Below, one piece after another: positions 8,823 through 16,494 of a stretch of DNA of 64,000 nucleotides. The DNA is from Streptomyces bluensis (GTDB lineage Bacteria; Actinomycetota; Actinomycetes; Streptomycetales; Streptomycetaceae): contig NZ_BMVM01000001.1 of the NCBI RefSeq assembly GCF_014650715.1, positions 744,001 to 808,000 on the forward strand, in the 5' to 3' direction. A program made the translations under genes and the position numbers. The notes under the pieces are model-generated. The model saw only the letters and a program-made list of their open reading frames with translations, had not been told where the DNA came from and searched no databases. How positions within the stretch are numbered: position 1 is the stretch's first letter; every line of letters starts with the position of its first letter.

Positions 8823-11726
8823 ATGGCGCCTGGGCTGCGGCAACCGATCACCGAGCACCGTCTGCTGCTGGAACGCCGACGGGAACTCCGCGCGCTCGAC
8901 GCGGCGTTGGCGGATCTCAGGGACGCCGTCGGCGGCGTGCCGCGAGCGCGGCGCGCCGGGCTGCTCGCCTTCACCGGCTCGGCCGGGCTGGGAAAGACGA
9001 CACTCATGGCGGAAGCACGCGCCCGGGCGGCGGCACACGGATTCACGGTGCTCTCCGGCAAGGGCGGCGAGCAGGAGCAGGAGCTGGCCTTCCGCGTGGT
9101 GCGCCAGCTCCTGCAGCCCACCCTGGCGGCCATGGACGAGCCCGGGCGCCAGGACGTGCTGGGGAGTTGGTACGACGTCGTCGCCGCCGCGCTCGGCCTT
9201 GAAGCGACCGGCACGGTACCGGACCCGGTCGGGGTGCGCGACGGCCTCGACTGGGTCATGACGCGCCTCGCGGTGATGAACGCGCCCGTCGTCCTGCTGC
9301 TCGACGACGTGCACTGGGCCGATGCCGAGTCCCTGAACTGGCTCGCCTCCTTCGCGCCACGGGCCGCGGACCTTCCGCTGCTGATCGTCCTCGCCTACCG
9401 GCCGGACGAACTCCCGCCCGAGGCGCGCGCCTTCCGCGCCCTCGTGGAACACCACGAGAACCGCCCGCACGTCCTGACGCCGCTCTCCGCCGCCGGCGTC
9501 GCCCGGATCGTCAGGAACGAGGTGGGTGAGGGTGCCGAGGACGCGTTCTGCGAGGAATGCTGGACGGTCACCGGCGGAAGCCCGTTCGAGGCGGTGGAAC
9601 TCGCCATCCGGCTCGGTGAACGCCGGCTGACGGGCACCCGGGACGAACTGCCCACGATGCGGCATCTCGCCTCGGCCGTGAAGGGTCCCGGCCTGCTCGA
9701 ACGACTGCACCGTCTCGACACGGCCACCGTCCGTTTCGCGTGGACGGCCGCCGTCCTGGGCACGTCCATCTCGCCGGAACTCGCCGCCACCATCGCGGTG
9801 GTCGGCAGCGAGGGAGCCGCCCGGGCGACCGAGAAGTTACGCGCCGCGCGGATCCTCGCGGACGCCCCCGGACCGGGTGGCAGCCTGGAGTTCGTCCACC
9901 CGACGATCGCCACAGCGATCTACCAGGACATCCCCGAGGCCCTGCGGGTCGGTCTGCACAACTCCGCGGCGGTGTCCGTCCGTGCGGCGGGGCTCGGCCC
10001 CACCGCCGCGGCCCGGCATCTGCTGGAGGTCCCCTCCGAAGGCAGGCCCGAAGCCGTCGAGTGCCTGCGGGAAGCCGCCCGTGAGTACCTCCGTGCCGGG
10101 GCTCCGGAAGCCGCTCGGCGCGTCCTGACGCGAGCGCTGCAGGAGCCGCCCCCTCCGGAGGACCGCGCGGCGCTCCTCCACGAACTCGCGAGCTCGACCT
10201 TCCTGATCGAACCCGCGGCCACAGTCACCCACCTCCGGGCGGCTCTGGCGGAGCCCGGCGTCGACCTGGACCTGCGCGCCTCCATCGTCTACCGGCTGAC
10301 CCAGGCCCTGGCCCACCTCGACCAGGTCGCCGAAGCCGCGGCCGTGGCCGCCGACGAGGTGCGGCAGGCACCCCATCCACGGATCCGGCTGCGCATGCAG
10401 GCCGATCAGTTCGTATGGAGCGCGTTCCGCACGGACGAGCCCGACGCGTGCGCCCGCTCGCGCAGGCTGGCGCGGATGGCGGACCGGCTCACCGGCCGCC
10501 GCGTGGAGGAACGGTACATCCTGGGTCTGCGGGCCTGGGACGCCATGCTGCGCGGAGAGCCGCGGCGGACCGTCCTCACCTGTGCCGAGAAGGCGCTCGA
10601 CGGCGGACTGAGCTGGACCGATGAGAACCGGGGCTTTGAGGTCCCCGTTTCGGTCGCCCTGGTCTTCATGTACTGCGACCAGCCACGACGCGCCGAAGAG
10701 CTGTTCACCGAGGGCCTGGCCCAGTGCCAGGCCAAGGGTTGGCGCGGCTCCCATCTGGCCCTGGGCCAGGCCCTGTTCGGCTACATCCGCTACCGGCGCG
10801 GCTGCCTGGCGGAGGCGGAGGAACTGGCACGCGAGGGCCTGCGCATCGCCGACCGGGTGGAAGGCGCCGTGCCCGCCCAGTGGTTCGCCGTGGGCATCCT
10901 CATCCAGACCCTGCTGGCGCGCGGCCGGACCGCCGAGGCACGCCGGCTCGCCGACCGCCACCGCTACGGCGAGGCGGTCCCGAAGGCCGTCATCTACCCC
11001 GATCCCCGCACGGTGTACGCCGAGCTGCTCCTGGCCGAGGGCCGGCGCCGGAAGGCCGCTCACCTGTTGTCCGGTGTCGGGGACTGGCTGGCGTCGAAGG
11101 GCTGGCACAACCCGACCTGGTGCCCTTGGCAGCTGAGCCTCGCCTCCGCGCTGGCCCCCACCGCTCCCGACCGGGCGATCCGTCTCGCCCGGGACGCCGT
11201 CAAGGCGGCCCGGGACTTCGGTGCCGCCTCCGCGATCGGCCAGGCGCTCCGCACCGAGGCCGAGGTGACCGGCGGTCCGGCGGCGCTCGGCCTGTACGCG
11301 GAGGCGGTCGATCAACTGGAGCAGTCACCCGCCTCGTACGAACTGGCCCGCGCGCTGGTCGGCCACGGCGCGGCGCTGGCCCGCAACGGCCGCCTGCAGG
11401 AGGCCGCGGACCGTCTGTACCGAGGCCAGGAAGGCGCCGTCCACTGCGGTGCCGAAGCCCTGGCCGCCCGGGCCAGAGAAGAGCTCTCGGCGGCGGGACT
11501 GCGGCCGTTACCGCTGCGCTACGCGCAGACGGACACCCTCACCGCGCAGGAACGCAGCGCCGCCGAAATGGCGGCCCAGGGGCGCCCGGCAGCGGTGGTC
11601 GCGAAGGAACTGCGCCTCAGCGAGCGGGGGGTGACGCGGCTGCTGTCCTCCGTCTACCGCAAGATCGGCACCGATGCCGCGGGCCTCTCCAGGGCCCTGG
11701 AGAGCTTTCCCCGCCCCCGACCGTGA
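8823..11726 (+). CDS. Large ATP-binding LuxR-type (LAL) transcriptional regulator
   Basis: 967 residues. The N-terminal third is an AAA/NB-ARC-type ATPase with Walker A GSAGLGKT at 52-59 and Walker B 'VVLLLDDVHWAD' near 157-168, the usual LAL pattern. The middle is a long helical, TPR-like region ('AEELFTEGLAQCQAKGW', 'RGCLAEAEELAREGLRIADR'). The C-terminal 60 residues look like a LuxR helix-turn-helix ('LTAQERSAAEMAAQGRPAAVVAKELRL' split over two helices, then 'VYRKIG'), though less canonical than most. LAL proteins often control secondary metabolism, and this gene directly follows the P450/terpene cyclase pair in the same direction, which makes a pathway-specific role plausible but unproven. 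Confidence 0.85.
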   Translation: MAPGLRQPITEHRLLLERRRELRALDAALADLRDAVGGVPRARRAGLLAFTGSAGLGKTTLMAEARARAAAHGFTVLSGKGGEQEQELAFRVVRQLLQPTLAAMDEPGRQDVLGSWYDVVAAALGLEATGTVPDPVGVRDGLDWVMTRLAVMNAPVVLLLDDVHWADAESLNWLASFAPRAADLPLLIVLAYRPDELPPEARAFRALVEHHENRPHVLTPLSAAGVARIVRNEVGEGAEDAFCEECWTVTGGSPFEAVELAIRLGERRLTGTRDELPTMRHLASAVKGPGLLERLHRLDTATVRFAWTAAVLGTSISPELAATIAVVGSEGAARATEKLRAARILADAPGPGGSLEFVHPTIATAIYQDIPEALRVGLHNSAAVSVRAAGLGPTAAARHLLEVPSEGRPEAVECLREAAREYLRAGAPEAARRVLTRALQEPPPPEDRAALLHELASSTFLIEPAATVTHLRAALAEPGVDLDLRASIVYRLTQALAHLDQVAEAAAVAADEVRQAPHPRIRLRMQADQFVWSAFRTDEPDACARSRRLARMADRLTGRRVEERYILGLRAWDAMLRGEPRRTVLTCAEKALDGGLSWTDENRGFEVPVSVALVFMYCDQPRRAEELFTEGLAQCQAKGWRGSHLALGQALFGYIRYRRGCLAEAEELAREGLRIADRVEGAVPAQWFAVGILIQTLLARGRTAEARRLADRHRYGEAVPKAVIYPDPRTVYAELLLAEGRRRKAAHLLSGVGDWLASKGWHNPTWCPWQLSLASALAPTAPDRAIRLARDAVKAARDFGAASAIGQALRTEAEVTGGPAALGLYAEAVDQLEQSPASYELARALVGHGAALARNGRLQEAADRLYRGQEGAVHCGAEALAARAREELSAAGLRPLPLRYAQTDTLTAQERSAAEMAAQGRPAAVVAKELRLSERGVTRLLSSVYRKIGTDAAGLSRALESFPRPRP

Positions 11727-11889
11727 CCCTCGCTCGGTCTCGTGAGCGCGGCCCGCTCCGCGCGCTACACCCGTGGTGTCACGTTCGGTCAGCCTTCACG
11801 AGGCCGGCCGGGGTGGAGATCGGGCCACCACCGTCCGGGTTCCGTGGCCCTCCGGCGAGTGCCACGCCTGATTGCTCATCAGTCAGGGC

Positions 11890-11918
11890 TTGACGCGTAA
11901 ATGACAAGCTGGCTTGAT
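11890..11918 (+). promoter_or_regulatory. Candidate promoter of the CE3 esterase/mannanase operon
   Basis: A -35-like TTGACG (11890-11895) is followed after 17 bases by a weak -10-like CTTGAT (11913-11918). The predicted transcription start falls at about 11925, immediately before the CebR box, so a bound repressor would block initiation or early elongation. Confidence 0.45.
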
Positions 11919-11925
11919 GGCTTCA

Positions 11926-11939
11926 TGGGAGCGCTCCCA
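11926..11939. promoter_or_regulatory. CebR operator (cellulose/cello-oligosaccharide regulon)
   Basis: TGGGAGCGCTCCCA matches exactly the 14-base palindrome bound by CebR in Streptomyces and CelR in Thermobifida, LacI-family repressors released by cellobiose. It sits 22 bases before the ATG of the CE3 esterase gene and just after the candidate promoter. It predicts that the esterase/mannanase pair is induced by cello-oligosaccharides. Confidence 0.9.
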
Positions 11940-11961
11940 CCTTGCGAGGGAAGGGACCATC

Positions 11962-13101
11962 ATGCGCAGCACCCACCACTTACCACCGCGGAGTCTCTCC
12001 GTGCGGATCGTTCCGTTTCTCGGCTTCCTGGCCGCCTTGCTGCTGGCCGTCGGGGGACCGCTCGCGCCCCGCGCCACAGCCGCGGACCCCGCGGCGAGAG
12101 CCGTACGCATCATGCCGCTGGGCGATTCGATCACCGGCTCGCCGGGCTGCTGGCGAGCGGTGCTGTGGAACCGGCTGCAGAGCACCGGCTACACGGACAT
12201 CGACTTCGTCGGCACCCTCGGCCCCCAGGGCTGCGGACAGCCGCACGACGGGGACAACGAGGGCCACGGCGGCGAACTGGTCACCAACGTGGCGGACCAG
12301 AACCTCCTGCCGGGACGGCTGGCGGCCACCTTGCCGGACATCGTTGTCATGCACTTCGGCACGAACGACGTCTGGAGCGCCATCGCACCCGACCGCATCC
12401 TCGCCGCCTACTCCAGGCTCGTGGAGCAGATGCGGGCCTCCAACCCGGACATGAAGATCGTCGTCGCACAGCTCATCCCGATGAACCCCGGCAGTTGCAC
12501 GGCCTGCGCCCAGCGCGTCGTCGACCTCAACGCCCGGATCCCCGACTGGGCCCGGACGACGAGCACCGACCGCTCGCCCGTGACCGTGGTCGACCAGTGG
12601 ACGGGCTTCAGCACCGCCACGGACACCTACGACGGCGTGCACCCCAACGCCTCGGGCGACGACAAGATCGCCGCTCGCTGGTACCCGGCCCTGACCTCAC
12701 TGCTCGACTCGGGCACCCCGGGAGATCCCGGAGACCCGGGCGACCCGGGCGATCCAGGTGACCCGGGCGGCGGTCAGCCCTCCTGTGCCGCGTCGTTCCG
12801 GGCCCCCTCCGTCTGGCAGGGCGGCTACCAGGGCGAGGTGACGGTGACCAACACGTCCACGTCCCCCGTCGCGGGCTGGACCGTGACCGTCGCGCCGGCC
12901 GGCGGCGCCCGTCTCGGCCAGATCTGGGGCGGCACCCTCACCACCACCGCCGACGGCACGGCCACCGTCACCAGCGCGCCGTGGAACGGCACCCTCGCAC
13001 CCGGTGCGAGGACCACCTTCGGCTTCATCGCCAGTGCCCCGGCAACGGCCGGCACCCCGTCGGCGACTGTCACGTGTACGGCGCACACCGCTTCTTCCTG
13101 A
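11962..13101 (+). CDS. Secreted SGNH/CE3 acetylxylan esterase with CBM2
   Basis: 379 residues from ATG 11962, chosen because it follows the CebR box and GAGGGAAGG and begins a signal peptide (to about residue 40, RATAA). The SGNH esterase domain covers about 46-250: GDSITG at 54-59 with nucleophile Ser56, GTND at 133-136, and DGVHPN at 224-229 supplying Asp224 and His227. A linker of GDP repeats (251-270) joins it to a family 2 carbohydrate-binding module (about 274-379, starting at a Cys and ending with a Cys near the C-terminus). It should remove acetyl groups from xylan or other plant polysaccharides while bound to cellulose. It lies 35 bases upstream of the mannanase, probably in one operon. 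Confidence 0.88.
   Translation: MRSTHHLPPRSLSVRIVPFLGFLAALLLAVGGPLAPRATAADPAARAVRIMPLGDSITGSPGCWRAVLWNRLQSTGYTDIDFVGTLGPQGCGQPHDGDNEGHGGELVTNVADQNLLPGRLAATLPDIVVMHFGTNDVWSAIAPDRILAAYSRLVEQMRASNPDMKIVVAQLIPMNPGSCTACAQRVVDLNARIPDWARTTSTDRSPVTVVDQWTGFSTATDTYDGVHPNASGDDKIAARWYPALTSLLDSGTPGDPGDPGDPGDPGDPGGGQPSCAASFRAPSVWQGGYQGEVTVTNTSTSPVAGWTVTVAPAGGARLGQIWGGTLTTTADGTATVTSAPWNGTLAPGARTTFGFIASAPATAGTPSATVTCTAHTASS
12721..12768 (+). repeat. GDP-encoding 9-base tandem repeat (interdomain linker)
   Basis: About five imperfect copies of a 9-base unit of the type ggcgacccg encode the Gly-Asp-Pro linker between the esterase domain and the CBM2 of the CE3 protein. Such linkers are flexible, and copy number may vary between strains. 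Confidence 0.8.
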
Positions 13102-13136
13102 CGCACCGTCACTCATCTCATCCCTTGGGAGCCGCC

Positions 13137-14768
13137 ATGAGATCCCGCACCCGCACCGCCCCACGAGTGGCCGCCGTCGTGGCCGCCCTCCTGAGCCTGC
13201 TCGTCCCCTTGCTCTCCTTCGCCACGCCCGCCCAGGCAGCGGCCACCGGCCTCCACATCAGCAACGGCCGTCTGCTGGAAGGCAACGGCAGTGATTTCGT
13301 CATGCGGGGCGTCAACCACGCCCACACCTGGTACCCGAACCAGACGCAGTCGCTGGCCGACGTCAAGGCGCTGGGCGCCAACACCGTGCGGGTGGTTCTC
13401 GCCGACGGCCATCGCTGGACCGCGAACAGCGCCTCGGACGTGGCGAACGTCATTGCCCAGTGCAAGGCCAACCGGCTCATCTGCGTCCTGGAGGTGCACG
13501 ACACCACCGGCTACGGCGAGGACGCCGCGGCCGGGACCCTCGACCAGGCGGCCGAGTACTGGATCGGTCTGAAGAGCGTGCTCGCGGGCCAGGAGAACTA
13601 CGTCATCATCAACATCGGCAACGAGCCCTGGGGCAACACCAATCCCGAGGGCTGGACCGATCCCACCATCGCCGCGATCAAGAAGCTGCGGAACGCAGGC
13701 TTCGAGCACACGATCATGGTCGACGCTCCCAACTGGGGCCAGGACTGGCAGGGCGTCATGCGCGCGAACGCCCAGTCCGTCTATGCCGCCGACACCACCG
13801 GCAACCTGATCTTCTCGATCCACATGTACAGCGTCTACGACACCGCGGCAGAGATCACCGACTACCTGAACGCCTTCGTCAACGCGAAGCTCCCCATCCT
13901 CATCGGTGAGTTCGGCGGTCCTGCCGACCAGTGGGGCGACCCGGACGAGGACACCATGATGGCCGCCGCCCAGCAGTTGAAGCTCGGCTACCTGGCCTGG
14001 TCCTGGAGCGGCAACACCGACCCGATCCTCGACCTGGCGGTCAACTTCAATCCCAACCAGCTCAGTTCGTGGGGCCAGCGCGTCTTCAACGGCGCCAACG
14101 GCATCGCCGCCACCTCGAAGGAAGCCACCGTCTACTCCTCGGGCGGCGGCGACACCACTCCCCCGACCGCTCCCGGGACACCGACCGCCTCCGCTGTGAC
14201 CTCCTCGTCCGTCAGACTGACCTGGACCGCCGCCACCGACGCGGCAGGCGTCACGGGCTACGACGTGGTTCGCGTCAGCGGCGGGAACGAGACCGCGGCC
14301 ACCAGCACGGCCACCGCCTCCGCCACCGTCACCGGCCTCACCCCGTCCACCTCCTACACCTTCGCCGTCTACGCCCGCGACGCCGCCGGCAACCGCTCAC
14401 CGCGCTCCGGCACGGTGACGGTCACCACCGCCTCCGGCGGATCCCCGGCGTCCTGCGGCGTCGGCTACCGGGTGGCGAACGAGTGGTCCGGCGGTTTCCA
14501 GGGAGAGATCGTCATCCGCAACTCCGGCAGCACGGCGATCGACGGCTGGACGCTCCGCTGGACCTTCCCCGACAGCCAGCGCATCACCAACCTGTGGGGC
14601 GGCACCGTGACGCAGAGCGGCGCCGAGGTCAGCGTCGCCTCCGCCTCGTACACCGCGACGATCCCCGCGGCGGGCTCGGTCGCCCTCGGCTTCACGGCCA
14701 CCCGCTCGACGGCCAACGCCAGCCCGGGCGCCTTCACGCTCAATGGCTCCACCTGCTCACTGGCCTGA
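13137..14768 (+). CDS. Secreted GH5 beta-mannanase with FnIII and CBM2
   Basis: 543 residues from ATG 13137 (GGGAG 6 bases upstream). The signal peptide runs to about residue 35 (ATPAQA). The GH5 catalytic domain (about 37-330) has the acid/base Glu163 in 'NIGNEPWGN' and the nucleophile Glu258 in 'PILIGEFGG', with 'SIHMYSVYD' between them, a pattern typical of bacterial GH5_8 endo-1,4-beta-mannanases such as Streptomyces ManA. A fibronectin type III domain follows (about 342-432), then a CBM2 (about 440-541, framed by Cys440 and Cys540). It should hydrolyse mannan and glucomannan in plant walls. It shares the CebR-boxed promoter with the upstream esterase. Confidence 0.92.
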   Translation: MRSRTRTAPRVAAVVAALLSLLVPLLSFATPAQAAATGLHISNGRLLEGNGSDFVMRGVNHAHTWYPNQTQSLADVKALGANTVRVVLADGHRWTANSASDVANVIAQCKANRLICVLEVHDTTGYGEDAAAGTLDQAAEYWIGLKSVLAGQENYVIINIGNEPWGNTNPEGWTDPTIAAIKKLRNAGFEHTIMVDAPNWGQDWQGVMRANAQSVYAADTTGNLIFSIHMYSVYDTAAEITDYLNAFVNAKLPILIGEFGGPADQWGDPDEDTMMAAAQQLKLGYLAWSWSGNTDPILDLAVNFNPNQLSSWGQRVFNGANGIAATSKEATVYSSGGGDTTPPTAPGTPTASAVTSSSVRLTWTAATDAAGVTGYDVVRVSGGNETAATSTATASATVTGLTPSTSYTFAVYARDAAGNRSPRSGTVTVTTASGGSPASCGVGYRVANEWSGGFQGEIVIRNSGSTAIDGWTLRWTFPDSQRITNLWGGTVTQSGAEVSVASASYTATIPAAGSVALGFTATRSTANASPGAFTLNGSTCSLA

Positions 14769-14793
14769 CCCCGGCCGCCGCCGTCCGGCACCA

Positions 14794-14822
14794 TTGATCA
14801 CTCACCCGCGCAGGCATACCTT
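14794..14822 (+). promoter_or_regulatory. Promoter of the LLM oxidoreductase gene (leaderless)
   Basis: TTGATC (14794-14799) and TACCTT (14817-14822) are separated by 17 bases, and the ATG follows 7 bases after the -10 box. There is no Shine-Dalgarno sequence before the ATG. Together this predicts transcription starting at the A of the start codon. Confidence 0.6.
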
Positions 14823-14829
14823 TCCCTGC

Positions 14830-15702
14830 ATGACGAGGATTCGGATCGGTGTGATGTACGACCGCGACTGGGCTCCGGAGGGGTTGCCCGGATTCGCACG
14901 CGAGGTCGAGGCCCTCGGAGCGGACGACCTCTGGGTGGTCGAGGATCTCGGGTGGCCCGGAGGGGTGTCGGCGGCGTCCGTCGCGCTCGCAGCGACGGAG
15001 CGCCTGCGGGTCGGCATCGGGATCATGCCCGCGCCGCTGCGCAGTCCGGCCTTGCTGGCGATGGAGGTGGCGACGCTGGCACGGGTCTTCCCGGGTCGGC
15101 TCGTGGCCGGGATCGGGCACGGGGTGCCGGAATGGATGGCCTCGGTCGGCGTCGCGGCGCGGTCGCCGCTCGCTCTGCTGGAGGAGACGATCAGCTCCGT
15201 ACGCGCCTTGCTGCGCGGGGAGCGCGTCGAGCTGGACGGCCGGGAAGTACGCCTGGACGGTGTCGAGTTGGTGCACCCGCCCGCGGAGCCACCGCCGCTG
15301 GTCGCGGGTGTGGTGCGCCCCCGCTCGCTGGAACTGTCCGGGCGGGTCGCGGACGGCACACTGATCGCCGAGGGGCACGGGCCGCGTGACCTGGAGAGCG
15401 CTCGGGCCCTGATCGACAAGGGCGGTGCCGCTGCCGACCACACGCTGACGGTGTTCGCCTTCTGTTGCGTGGGCGACGACGCCGACCAGGTGACGCGGGC
15501 GCTGCGGCCTCATGTCGAGGGCCAGGGCGCCTGGCTCGGCCGCCCGGCCGAGCAGGTCTTCACTGTGTCCGGCACAGCCGTGGAGACCGCCGGACAGGTC
15601 CGCGAACTCGCGGACGCAGGCGCGGGCACGGTCGTGTTGCGGATGGCCGGCCCCGAGCCGGTACGGCAACTGGGGGCCGTACTCAAGGCCCTCGGGCAGT
15701 AG
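14830..15702 (+). CDS. LLM-class (luciferase-like) flavin-dependent oxidoreductase
   Basis: 290 residues from ATG 14830; this start fits the leaderless promoter immediately upstream. The sequence follows the bacterial luciferase/F420-type barrel pattern: 'IRIGVMYDRDW' first strand, 'LRVGIGIMPAPLRSPALLAMEVATLARVFPGRLVAGIGHG' in the canonical core (the 'GR...GIG.G' motif), and 'PPPLVAGVVRPRSLELSGRVADGTL'. In actinobacteria this family often uses coenzyme F420. The substrate is unknown. It stands alone between the mannanase and a PEBP gene, followed by a LacI-type palindrome. Confidence 0.82.
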   Translation: MTRIRIGVMYDRDWAPEGLPGFAREVEALGADDLWVVEDLGWPGGVSAASVALAATERLRVGIGIMPAPLRSPALLAMEVATLARVFPGRLVAGIGHGVPEWMASVGVAARSPLALLEETISSVRALLRGERVELDGREVRLDGVELVHPPAEPPPLVAGVVRPRSLELSGRVADGTLIAEGHGPRDLESARALIDKGGAAADHTLTVFAFCCVGDDADQVTRALRPHVEGQGAWLGRPAEQVFTVSGTAVETAGQVRELADAGAGTVVLRMAGPEPVRQLGAVLKALGQ

Positions 15703-15733
15703 GAGGGCCCAGGAATTGCCTGCAACTCTACGC

Positions 15734-15745
15734 GAAAGCGCTTTC
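15734..15745. promoter_or_regulatory. LacI-type palindrome upstream of the PEBP gene
   Basis: GAAAGCGCTTTC is a perfect 12-base palindrome centred on GC, 47 bases before the ATG of the PEBP-family gene. It shares the AGCGCT centre with the CebR box at 11926 and the palindrome at 16431, but its outer bases differ. It looks like an operator of a LacI-family repressor. Confidence 0.5.
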
Positions 15746-15792
15746 CGCATCCGACACGGGTACGCCTCGCCGCCAGGGGTACCTCGGGCCAC

Positions 15793-16245
15793 ATGACTGA
15801 CATCGACCTCACAAGCGAAGCATTCAACGATCACTCCTTCATCACGCGGCGGTACGCGTACGAGGGCGAGAACGTGTCCCCTCCGCTGACGTGGAGCGGC
15901 GCGCCGGACGACGCGGCAGAACTGCTGCTGATGTGCGAGGACCCGGACGCACCCTCGGGCACCTTCGCGCACTGGATCGTGGTGGGCATCGATCCCCACA
16001 GCGACGGCGTGGGCGCCGGGCAGGTCCCCGCCGGTGGTACCGAGCTCGTCAACGGCTTCGGAGACCAGGGCTGGGACGGACCACATCCGCCACCAGGAGA
16101 CAAAGCGCACCGGTACTTCTTCCGGCTGTACGCCCTGTCGGAACCGTGCGTGCTCCCCGACGCGCCCAGCGCCGACCAGGTGCATCGGATCATCGAGAAG
16201 CGGCAGCTCGCGAGCGGCACCCTCGTGGGGCTGTACCAACGCTGA
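15793..16245 (+). CDS. YbhB/YbcL-type PEBP (Raf kinase inhibitor-like) protein
   Basis: 150 residues. It contains the phosphatidylethanolamine-binding-protein signatures: 'GENVSPPLTWSGAP', 'EDPDAPSGTFAHWIVVGI' (the DPDAP...HW ligand-pocket motif) and 'YDGP.PP..H.YFFRLYAL' in the form 'WDGPHPPPGDKAHRYFFRLYAL'. Bacterial members are cytosolic with no settled function and are sometimes linked to lipid or small anion binding. No signal peptide. A single-gene unit preceded by a LacI-like palindrome. Confidence 0.88.
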   Translation: MTDIDLTSEAFNDHSFITRRYAYEGENVSPPLTWSGAPDDAAELLLMCEDPDAPSGTFAHWIVVGIDPHSDGVGAGQVPAGGTELVNGFGDQGWDGPHPPPGDKAHRYFFRLYALSEPCVLPDAPSADQVHRIIEKRQLASGTLVGLYQR

Positions 16246-16430
16246 ACACCTACGCGGCCGCACGCCGCTGCTCCGCGCCCGCCTCACGGAACCGACACCG
16301 ACGGATCGGGCCCGCACGTAGGCAACCGGCGTGCCCCGCATGGACGTTGGCCACTTCGCCGCGTCACCCGCCACCGCAATTGGTATGGACCTCCCCCTGA
16401 TCCACCGCTATGCTCTGCCCCGCATGCAAG

Positions 16431-16444
16431 TGAGAGCGCTCTCA
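16431..16444. promoter_or_regulatory. CebR-like palindrome upstream of the streptogrisin
   Basis: TGAGAGCGCTCTCA is a perfect 14-base palindrome differing from the CebR consensus TGGGAGCGCTCCCA only by a symmetric pair of changes (G3 to A, C12 to T). It lies 50 bases before the TTG start of the protease gene and after a -10-like TATGCT (16409-16414). It may be a weak CebR site or an operator for another LacI-family regulator. Confidence 0.55.
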
Positions 16445-16494
16445 AGTTCTGCTGTTCCACCCCCACCCTGCTGGAACAACGAAGGGGCACTCCC

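Noticed and set aside
11747..11764. GCGCGG/CCGCGC hairpin after the LAL regulator
   Set aside because: A stem of only six bases with a six-base loop; too weak to report as a terminator.
15395..15410. GAGCGCTC-type palindrome inside the LLM gene
   Set aside because: It lies in coding sequence, is only 8 bases long, and such motifs are common in GC-rich genes.
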